Positions 42,934 to 50,849 of a stretch of DNA of 50,849 bases are shown here, one piece after another. The stretch's first letter is position 1; each line of letters begins with the position of its first letter. This DNA comes from Verrucomicrobiota bacterium (GTDB lineage Bacteria > Verrucomicrobiota > Verrucomicrobiia > Verrucomicrobiales > Akkermansiaceae), in the NCBI GenBank assembly GCA_026397725.1, contig JAPLUI010000254.1, forward strand, positions 13,543 to 64,391, read 5' to 3'. The position numbers were made by a program, and so were the translations under genes. Below the pieces are notes generated by a model, which was not told the origin of the DNA, did not search any database, and worked only from the letters and a program-made list of their open reading frames with translations.

Positions 42934-45246
42934 TTATTTCACCCGCTCCAGCACCAGCACCCAGTCCTGCGGTGAAGGCAGTTGTGGTGGACGATACTCA
43001 TCGCCCGTCTTTGGGACGCCCGCAGACGTCTGTTCGACAGCGGCCTGGCCAAAAGAGGCACGAGACAACTCAAACTTGCCGAATTCCTGTCGCTCGCCGA
43101 TCTGGTAAACCCAGACGCCGGCCTTGCCGCTCGCGACGTTGTTGACCTCGACAACGGGTGTGTGGCAGGACTTGACGCCGTCGGTCATGACCAGTGCCGC
43201 CGACGAGCCGCAGGCCGCCGCAGTGAGCCGGATTTTCGGGCCGATGGTGGGCACGGCGACGTGGCCGAGCTGATCGCCCCATACGCCGTTCTTGCGGTCA
43301 TGCAGATAGATCGCCTTCATCGTCGGACTGTACAGCGCGACCAGATAGTTGTCAGGATCCTGAAAGCGCAGGATGACACCGGCCTCGGCGTCGCTGCTGG
43401 CCTCGACGCTGGCCATCAGGTTGGTTTCGCTGATCTTCTCCAGGATCGTCACCAGGCCTTTGCCGCCGACCAGGCACCCGCCCTTGCGCTGGCTCGGCGT
43501 ACCGTAGTCCTTCCAGGCCGAAGCGTCCGCTCCCGCGAACGTGTCCGCAAAAAGCAAGGGCTTCGCGTGGCCTTCAAAGGGCTTAGTCACCACGGAGGCG
43601 ACCGGTCGCTTGGGCGACGGCGCGGACTTGACGACCGGCCCTAGGTCAATCCGTTTGCCCCAGGTCGGATCGAACAGGAAGGCGCGATAGTTGACGCCTG
43701 GCTCCAGGTTCATGACTATGGGCGCGGTCAACTGGTAGTCGTTGTTGCCGGGAATGTAGACGAAGCGCACCTCACCGGGAATTCCCGCTGCATAAGGCAA
43801 GTCCCAGCGGCCTCTCAGCTCCGCCCACTTCTGGTGGTTGTCATACCACTCGGCGTGCGGTTCGAGGAGCGTCGTGCTGTGTGGCTCAACCCACTCCGGG
43901 TGCGGCTCGAAGCGCCACCACGGATACTCCTCCAGCAGCTTCTTGCCCAGGCCAAGCTGGGCCGACCCGGGGTAATGCATGGCCACATGCCAGGGGATCG
44001 TCTCGTACGTCGTGCTGCCATGCACCTTCTCGGTGTTCATCTGCCAGATCCCGCCCGCGCCGTAGGTGTGCCCGGCGGCGCCGTTAAGCATGCAGGTCCA
44101 GAACATGAAACGCTGAAGATCATGCCGGCTCTGGTTCTTGTGCCATTCATACGTCACCTCTCCATTGACCACCGGCATGGGCGGCGTCTTGGAGTAGGAC
44201 ATGGTGACTTGCGACACGGTGATCGGAGCGGAGGCCCACTCGTTGTGCGCGGTCTGCAGAAAATCAAAATCCACCAACGCCTCATCGGCCACCACCTTCC
44301 GACCCGACTGCAGCTCCGGCACGCCGGGCGGATGCATGGTCATCAGGTGCTGGTAGGGATCGTTCTCGCGGACGTACTTCGTCAGCTCATTCAAGTAGGG
44401 ATGCCGCATTTCGCCCGCGACGATCCAGATGACGGGGTACGCCCCGTAGCGCGCGATTAGATAGCGCCAGTGGCGGTAGAACCATCTCTCCCGTCCGCCG
44501 ATCTTCTCGTTGGAAATGCAGGACGTGTTCCAGCCCCAGCCGCCCACCATCGCGGGAACGATGCCGTTTTCCACGAGATGCCTGATCCGGCGGTCGGCGT
44601 AATCGAAATAGGCCGGGTTGAGACGCTCAAAGTCTTTTTCGTAAGGCATCCCGCCTTCATTCTTCCAGCGTTCATCAAATAATGGTTCGTCCGGAAAGGG
44701 ACCGCCGCCGATGATCTGAACCACATTGAACCCCTTGGCCTTGCGGTCCGCCGTGAGTTCCTGAAATCCTTCCCAGGTGATCCGGCCGCAAAGACCCTTC
44801 CACCACGTGTCGCCCAGCCAGAAGAACGGCGTACCGTCGGCGTACGCGAAGTGTCGCTTGTCCGCGCTGACCCGGAGAAAGCCGTGTTTGAGCAACGGGT
44901 TATCACCCTTGTAGGCCGCAACGGAAAGAGTCTGCTCCTTCCCGTTCAGACCGGCATTCGCCTTGTCCGTGCACTCGACTCGGTACGTGTACATGCCCTG
45001 CGCCGGCGGCGCGAAGCGGACAGTCCATTTGCCGCCGCCCGCCCAGAAGGCCGGAACCTTCCACTGCTTTTCGCCCTGCTTGAAGATGACATCCACCTCG
45101 ATATCCATGAATGCGTTCGTATATGCTTTCGCGCTCTCGTAGGATGTTTCAAACACATTCCACTGCGCAACTTCCGCGCCCGACACAAGCGTCCCCATCA
45201 ACAGGCTCGCTCTCAGAATCCATGCTGTCATGTTGCTTGATATCAT
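42934..45246 (-). CDS. Apiosidase-like enzyme with an added LamG/DUF1080-like domain
   Basis: The ATG at 45246 has AAAGGAG 5 bp upstream; the in-frame ATG at 45261 lies before that site and is rejected. After a signal peptide come DUF5060 (EVAQWNVFETSYESAK) and the barrel (FFWLGDTWWKGLCGRI; YPVIWIVAGEMRHPY; PVVNGEVTYEWH). Between HPEW and AAGIPG it carries about 25 extra residues, partly a repeat of EPHPEW. A beta-sandwich follows at about 560-735 (GVILRFQDPDNYLVAL, AIYLHDRKNGVWGDQ), like the laminin-G or DUF1080 fold, spliced in before the terminal SPQDWVLVLERVK. Paralogue of its neighbours, third in this run. Confidence 0.8.
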   Translation of the reverse strand: MISSNMTAWILRASLLMGTLVSGAEVAQWNVFETSYESAKAYTNAFMDIEVDVIFKQGEKQWKVPAFWAGGGKWTVRFAPPAQGMYTYRVECTDKANAGLNGKEQTLSVAAYKGDNPLLKHGFLRVSADKRHFAYADGTPFFWLGDTWWKGLCGRITWEGFQELTADRKAKGFNVVQIIGGGPFPDEPLFDERWKNEGGMPYEKDFERLNPAYFDYADRRIRHLVENGIVPAMVGGWGWNTSCISNEKIGGRERWFYRHWRYLIARYGAYPVIWIVAGEMRHPYLNELTKYVRENDPYQHLMTMHPPGVPELQSGRKVVADEALVDFDFLQTAHNEWASAPITVSQVTMSYSKTPPMPVVNGEVTYEWHKNQSRHDLQRFMFWTCMLNGAAGHTYGAGGIWQMNTEKVHGSTTYETIPWHVAMHYPGSAQLGLGKKLLEEYPWWRFEPHPEWVEPHSTTLLEPHAEWYDNHQKWAELRGRWDLPYAAGIPGEVRFVYIPGNNDYQLTAPIVMNLEPGVNYRAFLFDPTWGKRIDLGPVVKSAPSPKRPVASVVTKPFEGHAKPLLFADTFAGADASAWKDYGTPSQRKGGCLVGGKGLVTILEKISETNLMASVEASSDAEAGVILRFQDPDNYLVALYSPTMKAIYLHDRKNGVWGDQLGHVAVPTIGPKIRLTAAACGSSAALVMTDGVKSCHTPVVEVNNVASGKAGVWVYQIGERQEFGKFELSRASFGQAAVEQTSAGVPKTGDEYRPPQLPSPQDWVLVLERVK

Positions 45247-45251
45247 ATTAT

Positions 45252-45258
45252 CTCCTTT
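45252..45258 (-). promoter_or_regulatory. Shine-Dalgarno site overlapping the upstream stop codon region
   Basis: AAAGGAG on the minus strand lies just after and touching the TGA (45260-45258) of the esterase-apiosidase gene. This implies coupled translation of the two genes and fixes the start at 45246. Confidence 0.6.
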
Positions 45259-48200
45259 CATTTCATGTCTCTCACAATCACATTGTCGATCGCTCCTTGG
45301 AAGTGCCCGCTGGTCAATGTTCCGGACGGCCCGATGCGGAGGCGGATGTCACCCGAGCCATCACCTTTGTATTCGAAGTTCGCGGCGGTGAACGCCATCT
45401 TGCCGGCCCAGGCACCCGGCGCATGGATGTGGCGCGCCAGGACGCTGTTGTCGCCGCGCAGCACTTCGATGAGCAGGGCGTCACCGGCCTTCGTCGCCTG
45501 GCCCGCATCCGCATAGACAGCGGCACCGGCCTCGAAGTTCACGCAATAGGCATGCCCGGCGGCGTTGGCGGCGAAGGCGCGGGACGTGATGACATTGTCC
45601 TGCCAGATCATGACGGCCCAGTCCGGCGGGTTCGACTGCCCGGCGGAATTGGCGCGGTCAACCGCGTGGATGGCGCCGGTGCCCGCATGGGTCCAGCCGG
45701 CCGCGTTGCCATTGTAGGCGACTTTCAGCCCGCTCTGGTATTGCGTCCCGTTCTGGTTGCCGCTGCAGCGGCTGAAATTCTCGGCGACAAGGACGCCGGG
45801 CGAACCAGTCACCGTGATCTGGAGCGGGATGAACGCGGGCGGATCGCCAGCCTTGGTCACCGCAACGAACCATGAATTGACACCGGCATCGGTCTCGGCA
45901 GGCGTGCCCGAGACGCGGCCATCCGGCTGGACCGTGAGCCAGTCCGGGCCCGTCCGCCTGGCGAAGGCGGCACCCTCGGGCAGCAGACGGCCGGAGTAGG
46001 CCTGACCTGCTGTAGCGCCCGCAAGGATCACCGGCGTGCCGAGGTCCGGCGCGTGCATGACCAGCACCCAGTCCTGGGGTGAAGGTACATTGGGCGTATT
46101 CCATGAACCGGACGCGGTGTTCACAACGCCCTGGTCAAAGCGTCTCCCGGTGGCGGGGTCGAAATAGAACGCGGAATACGGCACTCCGGGCTGGAGGTTG
46201 TTCACGGTGAACCCGCTCCAATTGTAAATGTTGCGTCGCGGCAGGTAGATGACGCGCATCCCGCCGGGGATGCCTGCGGCAAAGCAGCCCGGCGCCCATT
46301 CCGGGTGCGGTTCAAACCGCGCCCAGGGATACTGTTCGAGCAGCTTCTTGCCCAGCCCGAGCTGGGTTGATCCAGGGTAGTTCATGCCTTCCTTCCAGGT
46401 GGTCCAGTCAAACGCTTGCTCTTTGAACCACCCGGCCACATGCCCTGGATCACCTTCCACGCCGACGTGCCAAATTCCTGCCGCCCCGTAGGTATGGCCT
46501 GCCGACCCGCTGAGCATGGTTGCCCAGAACAAGTGCCGTTGCACGTCCTGCCAGTTGCATTGCATGTGCCCTTCATAACACGCTTCACCAACCATCACGG
46601 GCATGACCTTCATCCCTTGGGAAGAATAGGAAGCCTTCAACCGCGTGAGGGTTAATTGAACCGCAGTCCAATCTTCGTGCGAGGTCTCCAGCATATCGAA
46701 ATCAAGGAGGTTCTCGTCGGTCAACGCCGTGCGTGCGTTGTTAGGGTTATGAATGGTCACGGGACGGTCGTACGGATCCAGGCCATGCGCATATCGTGTC
46801 ACCTCGCTCCACAGGGGCCCCCCGGTTTCTCCGCCGATAATCCAGACTGTCGGATAGGCCCCGTATCTCGCTATCAGATTCCGCCAATGCCGCTTGATGC
46901 CCGCCAGTCCGGCCATCGCCATGCCGTCGCAGTCGCCGCGCCCCCATCCGCCCACGACAACCGGGAGGATGCCGCTCTCGACCAGATGTCTGATGCGCCG
47001 GTCCGCATACTCGAAATACTTGGGGTTGACGACGCTGTAGTTACGTGCCTCGTATGGCTTGCCACCCTCATTCTCCCACCCCGGCTGAAACAAGCCCTCA
47101 TCCGGATAGGTGCCGCAGACGAGCTGCACGACGGAGAAGCCCTTGGCCTTGCGGTCGGCCGTCAACTCTTGGAACCCCTCCCAGGTCAGGCGCTTGCACA
47201 GTCCCTTCCACCAGGTGTCGCCCAACCAGAAGAACGGCGTGCCGTCGGCATGTTCGAAATGCCGCTTGTCGGCGCTCACTTTGAGAAAGCCGTGCTGCAG
47301 CAACGGATTCTGGCCTGTGTATGCGGCGACCTGAAGGGTCTGCTCTTTGCCGTTCAGACCCGCATTCGCCTTGTCGGTGCACTCGACTCGGTACGTGTAC
47401 TTGCCCTGCGCCGGCGGCGCGAAGCGGACCTTCCACATGTCGCCGCCAGCCCAGAAGGCCGGAACCTTCCATTGCTTTTCGCCCTGCCTGAAGATGACAT
47501 CCACCTCTACATCAGTAAACGGGTTGGTGTATGGCTTGGCCGCTTCGAAGGATGTCTCAAACAGATTCCATTGTTGAACCTGTGCGCGGGTGCCGACTTC
47601 CGTGGCGCGTCCATCGCCAGCGAACAACCATGGCAAGAGGGCTGGGTCGGCATAAGCCCGGGTATAGGCATCATGGCCGCCATCCGGAAATTCCGTGTAG
47701 CGGGGCTGGATGCCTCGCAGCGCTTTGAGCGCGTCGATCATCTCCCGCGTACGGCCCGCCGGCACGGCCCGATCATCGGCGCTGTGATAAGCCCAGACAC
47801 GAAGATTCCTGAGGTCGGTCACTTGGGCGATTTTGACCGGGTCGCCCCCGCCGCAGATGGGAACTGCCGCCTTGAACTTCTTGGGAACCCTGCAGACTGC
47901 ATCCCAGGTCCCGTACCCTCCCATGGAAATGCCCGTCACATAGAGTCGCGATACGTCGATCCCCCGATATTCTTGCGGGAGAGAATCCACAAGAGCCAAC
48001 GACGCCTCCAGCGGCCAGGTGATGGAAGTGAACTTGCCGACACCGCTTGGTTCGCTCCAGGGCATGGCTGCCCACTGCTGATTCTCCGGACACTGCGGAG
48101 CCAGGATGAAGCAGGGCCATTGCCGCTGGTTGGCGGGTTCCGACAACACCAGGAATCTTGGCACATCCGTCATCTGCTTCAGGTTGTCGGAGCCTCGCCC

Positions 48201-48401
48201 GCCGGCGCCGTGAAAGTAGAGAACCAGTGGATACTGCTTGGATGCATCGTAGCCAGCGGGAATGAACAAGCGGTAGGGAAGTGAATGCCCCTTGCCGTCG
48301 TTATAGGTGCGGGCCACGAAGCCGCTTGTTTCCGCGGCCCAGCCGGCGGAACCGAAAGCAAGGCAAAGAGCGACGATTCGGCAATATGTGCTTGTATTCA
48401 T
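45258..48401 (-). CDS. Fused secreted esterase and apiosidase-like enzyme (1047 aa)
   Basis: The ATG at 48401 starts a signal peptide (residues 1-22). Residues of about 28-265 are an alpha/beta hydrolase of the PHB-depolymerase/CE1-like kind: LVLYFHGAGGRGSDNLKQ, nucleophile elbow GISMGG (Ser159), candidate Asp209/210 in SADDRAVP and His243 in PDGGHDAY. DUF5060 follows at about 275-365 (VQQWNLFETSFEAAK), then the apiosidase-like barrel to about 770 (FFWLGDTWWKGLCKRL; YPTVWIIGGETGGP; VMVGEACYEGHM), a putative Ig domain (about 775-870) and the same C-terminal sandwich as the 38877-41246 gene. It likely deacylates and then trims the same glycan; both substrates are inferred. It lies 39 bp after the GH95 gene. 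Confidence 0.85.
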   Translation of the reverse strand: MNTSTYCRIVALCLAFGSAGWAAETSGFVARTYNDGKGHSLPYRLFIPAGYDASKQYPLVLYFHGAGGRGSDNLKQMTDVPRFLVLSEPANQRQWPCFILAPQCPENQQWAAMPWSEPSGVGKFTSITWPLEASLALVDSLPQEYRGIDVSRLYVTGISMGGYGTWDAVCRVPKKFKAAVPICGGGDPVKIAQVTDLRNLRVWAYHSADDRAVPAGRTREMIDALKALRGIQPRYTEFPDGGHDAYTRAYADPALLPWLFAGDGRATEVGTRAQVQQWNLFETSFEAAKPYTNPFTDVEVDVIFRQGEKQWKVPAFWAGGDMWKVRFAPPAQGKYTYRVECTDKANAGLNGKEQTLQVAAYTGQNPLLQHGFLKVSADKRHFEHADGTPFFWLGDTWWKGLCKRLTWEGFQELTADRKAKGFSVVQLVCGTYPDEGLFQPGWENEGGKPYEARNYSVVNPKYFEYADRRIRHLVESGILPVVVGGWGRGDCDGMAMAGLAGIKRHWRNLIARYGAYPTVWIIGGETGGPLWSEVTRYAHGLDPYDRPVTIHNPNNARTALTDENLLDFDMLETSHEDWTAVQLTLTRLKASYSSQGMKVMPVMVGEACYEGHMQCNWQDVQRHLFWATMLSGSAGHTYGAAGIWHVGVEGDPGHVAGWFKEQAFDWTTWKEGMNYPGSTQLGLGKKLLEQYPWARFEPHPEWAPGCFAAGIPGGMRVIYLPRRNIYNWSGFTVNNLQPGVPYSAFYFDPATGRRFDQGVVNTASGSWNTPNVPSPQDWVLVMHAPDLGTPVILAGATAGQAYSGRLLPEGAAFARRTGPDWLTVQPDGRVSGTPAETDAGVNSWFVAVTKAGDPPAFIPLQITVTGSPGVLVAENFSRCSGNQNGTQYQSGLKVAYNGNAAGWTHAGTGAIHAVDRANSAGQSNPPDWAVMIWQDNVITSRAFAANAAGHAYCVNFEAGAAVYADAGQATKAGDALLIEVLRGDNSVLARHIHAPGAWAGKMAFTAANFEYKGDGSGDIRLRIGPSGTLTSGHFQGAIDNVIVRDMK

Positions 48402-48440
48402 CTGTTAGATTCATCCGTATTGGAGTGGTTCATCTGCTTG

Positions 48441-50849
48441 TTAGTTTTGAAGTTTGCCGGACAACGCCGCCAATATGTAAGTCTTTCCCGCCTTCGTATC
48501 GAACTCGATGACATTCGCGTCAACTGACTTGACCGACGGCTTGAGCCCGCCTTCTGCCATCTTCAACGGAGAAGCCGACCTGATCCGGCAGCGCTTGCCC
48601 AAGGTGGACTTGAGGGTCAACGTTACAACCTTTCCCTCCTCCCACGTCATATCCAGCTCGAAGCCGCCGCGGGCACGCAGCCCTTTGATTGATCCGTTTG
48701 GCCAGGCCTTCGGCAGCGCCGGCAACAGGGCAATCTCGCCGTTGTGGCTCTGTAACAGCATTTCGCAAACACCCGCTGTGTAGCCGAAATTACCGTCGAT
48801 CATGAAGACACCCCCGTGGGAAACCTGGCCGAACAAGTTCGGTGCGATAAAAGTGCTGAATAGCCCCTCGATATACTTGTGGGCTTTGTCGCCATCCGCC
48901 AGCCGGGCGAAAAGGTTGATCGTCCAAGCGCTACTCCACCCGATTCCGCTTGAGCCGTTCGCCAGGCGGACTTCCAGGGATTTCCGGGCCGCGGCGGCCA
49001 GCTCCGGCGTACCGCGCGGAGTGATCTGTGATCCGGGATACAATCCGAACAGATGCGACAGATGCCGGTGGCCGCCATTTTCGGAATCCTTGAACTCCTC
49101 CGGCCACTCCATAAGCCGTCCGTCAGATCCTATCCGCGGACCTGCCAACTGCCCCCTTGCATCGCGGACACGCGCGACAAACGCGTCGTCTATGCCCAAC
49201 TCCTTGGCGGCTTCGATGAGGTTGCCGAACAAATCCCATATCTGCTGCTGGTCCATCGAGGGCCCCATACACAACCAGCCGCGCTGGCCATCGGCGGCAA
49301 TGTATTCGTTCTCGGGAGAGGTGGACGGACCGGAGACGAGTTTGCCGGTCTTCGGATTCTTGACGAGCCAATCGAGATAGAACTCCGCCGACTCTTTCAT
49401 CACGGGGTAGGCGCGTTTGAGGTAATCGCGGTCGCCGGTGAATGCGTAGTGTTCCCACACGGGCTGGCAGAGCCAGGCCCCCACCCCCATATACATCCCG
49501 AAGGCCGGATGTTCGGGCGCCGAGGTGAATCCCCACACGTTGGCAACCGTATGCACGATCCAGCCTTTGGCGTTGTAATGCACCTTGGCCGTCTTGGCGC
49601 CCGGCACTCGCCACGAATCAATCAGATCGAAGGTGGGCAGAAAACATTCCGATAGATTGGCAATTTCAAGCGGCCAGCAGTTCATCTGCACGTTCAGATC
49701 CACCGTATACTGGCCGCACCACGGGGTCTGGATTGCCTCGGCCCAGATCCCCTGCAGACTGGAGAGCAGGTTGCCGGGACGGGAGCTGGAAATCGCCAGG
49801 TAACGTCCAAACTGGAAAAACAGCGCTTCCATATCCGGATCGGGCGCCTTGTCTCTGGCCATGCGGGCCAAGCGCTGATCAATGGGCAGCTTGCGGGCCT
49901 CATGGCCGCCCAGGTCGAGCGATGCCCGGCCAAACAACTTTTGATAATCGGCCACGTGCGATTGTCGCAGCGCCTCGTATGGCTTGGCTGCGGCTGCCGC
50001 AAGCTGGTCGGCGGTCACCTTTTCATATGGATTGCCATGATACGGCGGATTGAGTTTGTAGTTCGTTCCAGCAGTCAAGAACAGGGTGACGGAATTTGCC
50101 CCTGCCACGTGCAGGCTGTTTCCCGTGGTGCTAACTTTGCCGCCCTCGGCGAGAGCCTTGACTCGGGCGATGTATCTCATCCCATTCGTGCCGTTCAAGC
50201 CGTCGTTCAACTGCCCGCGCATGACCAGCCCGTCGCTGCCGTCGGCCGCCGTGGTGAAGCGTTCGGGCCGCGTCAGGCCGGCAGTAAAGCCGAGCTTGCC
50301 AGGCTTGTCGCAGGTCATGCGCACGACCAGCGCCTGATCCGGCGCGCTGGAAAAGACCTCTCGGGTGAACGTGGCGTCGCCCACGCGATAGCTCACCGTG
50401 GCGATTGCCGTCTCGAGATCCAGCGTGCGGCGGTAGTTGCTCGCGCCGCCTTGGGTGTCGAACTTCAGCGTCAGGTCACCCAGCGTCTGGAAACAGCCGA
50501 AGGGATCATTCGCGGAGCCAGCGCCTCTCGTTCCGACCCCTTTGCAGATGAGTTTCTTGGCGGACAATTCCTTGGCCTGATCGTATTTGCCATCGAACAG
50601 GAGTTGACGTATTTCAGGGAGTGCAGCCAGGGCGTCAGGATTATCACTATGCTGAGGCGAGCCCGACCAGACACTGACTTCATTCAACTGCAGCCGCTCG
50701 GTGCCGACGCCGCCGAAGACCATGCCGCCGAGCCGCCCGTTGCCGACCGGCAGGGCCTCCAGCCATTGCCCCGCCGGCTGGTCATACCACAGGGTCAGGC
50801 CGGAAGGCGGCGTCACGACATCGAAGGTGTTGGTGGCGGAGGTGGCGGT
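48441..50849 (-). CDS. GH95 alpha-L-fucosidase/alpha-L-galactosidase, 5' end outside the window
   Basis: The frame is open to the right edge, so signal peptide and start are missing; a GTG at 50816 is internal. GH95 hallmarks: LTLWYDQPAGQWLEALPVGN, GRLGGMVFGG, LNEVSVWSG at the N-terminal sandwich; then LLSSLQGIWAE, SPENEY with the predicted general-acid Glu (codon 49311-49313), and MIDGNFGYTAGVCEML with the Asp (codon 48795-48797) that assists the base. The usual NINxQMNYW motif reads DLNVQMNCW. The family inverts alpha-L-fucosides; some members prefer alpha-L-galactose, both present in rhamnogalacturonan II. First visible gene of the enzyme cluster, followed after 39 bp by the esterase fusion. 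Confidence 0.88.
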   Translation of the reverse strand, partial: TATSATNTFDVVTPPSGLTLWYDQPAGQWLEALPVGNGRLGGMVFGGVGTERLQLNEVSVWSGSPQHSDNPDALAALPEIRQLLFDGKYDQAKELSAKKLICKGVGTRGAGSANDPFGCFQTLGDLTLKFDTQGGASNYRRTLDLETAIATVSYRVGDATFTREVFSSAPDQALVVRMTCDKPGKLGFTAGLTRPERFTTAADGSDGLVMRGQLNDGLNGTNGMRYIARVKALAEGGKVSTTGNSLHVAGANSVTLFLTAGTNYKLNPPYHGNPYEKVTADQLAAAAAKPYEALRQSHVADYQKLFGRASLDLGGHEARKLPIDQRLARMARDKAPDPDMEALFFQFGRYLAISSSRPGNLLSSLQGIWAEAIQTPWCGQYTVDLNVQMNCWPLEIANLSECFLPTFDLIDSWRVPGAKTAKVHYNAKGWIVHTVANVWGFTSAPEHPAFGMYMGVGAWLCQPVWEHYAFTGDRDYLKRAYPVMKESAEFYLDWLVKNPKTGKLVSGPSTSPENEYIAADGQRGWLCMGPSMDQQQIWDLFGNLIEAAKELGIDDAFVARVRDARGQLAGPRIGSDGRLMEWPEEFKDSENGGHRHLSHLFGLYPGSQITPRGTPELAAAARKSLEVRLANGSSGIGWSSAWTINLFARLADGDKAHKYIEGLFSTFIAPNLFGQVSHGGVFMIDGNFGYTAGVCEMLLQSHNGEIALLPALPKAWPNGSIKGLRARGGFELDMTWEEGKVVTLTLKSTLGKRCRIRSASPLKMAEGGLKPSVKSVDANVIEFDTKAGKTYILAALSGKLQN

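Overview
The window (about 50.8 kb, GC-rich) looks like chromosomal DNA from a member of the Verrucomicrobiota or a close PVC relative. This is inferred from very large exported proteins with Verrucomicrobia-style C-terminal modules, repeated choice-of-anchor-Q and NHL modules, apiosidase-like (DUF5060 + DUF4038) enzymes, and simple dispersed intergenic repeats of the kind common in that group. Every convincing gene is on the minus strand, so the biological order runs from right to left.

Right part (about 30.2-50.8 kb): a tightly packed series of secreted carbohydrate-active enzymes with gaps of roughly 10-40 bp. In transcription order: a GH95 L-fucosidase/L-galactosidase whose 5' end is off the window; a fused alpha/beta-hydrolase esterase plus apiosidase-like enzyme; three more apiosidase-like paralogues; a decayed mosaic gene made of apiosidase, GH78 rhamnosidase and beta-propeller glycosidase pieces; a GH106 alpha-L-rhamnosidase; a GH2 stub; and a full GH2 beta-galactosidase-like enzyme. 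Together they suggest removal of apiose, rhamnose, fucose/L-galactose, galactose and ester groups from pectin side chains such as rhamnogalacturonan II. No SusC/D pair, regulator or transporter is in view.

Middle (about 29.2-30.2 kb): non-coding DNA with an inverted low-complexity repeat and a broken IS200-like (Y1) transposase.

Left part (about 1.2-29.2 kb): five genes with gaps of only 23-63 bp. They encode a 3971-aa beta-helix/NHL giant, a 648-aa exported protein of unknown fold, a 3146-aa exported giant whose C-terminal third resembles the shaft and C-terminal domain of insecticidal-toxin TcA subunits, an 1183-aa protein with thrombospondin-3-like, LamG-like, RTX and Calx-beta-like modules, and a parvulin-type (PpiC/SurA-like) lipoprotein foldase. 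This looks like one transcription unit that makes very large surface or secreted proteins together with its own folding helper. It is the best candidate here for an undescribed system. Further left are a 32-aa lysine-rich ORF and an IS91-like transposase pseudogene, so the giant-protein operon lies between two transposase remnants.

No tRNA, rRNA, CRISPR array or origin was recognised. All family assignments come from reading motifs by eye; no database search was run.
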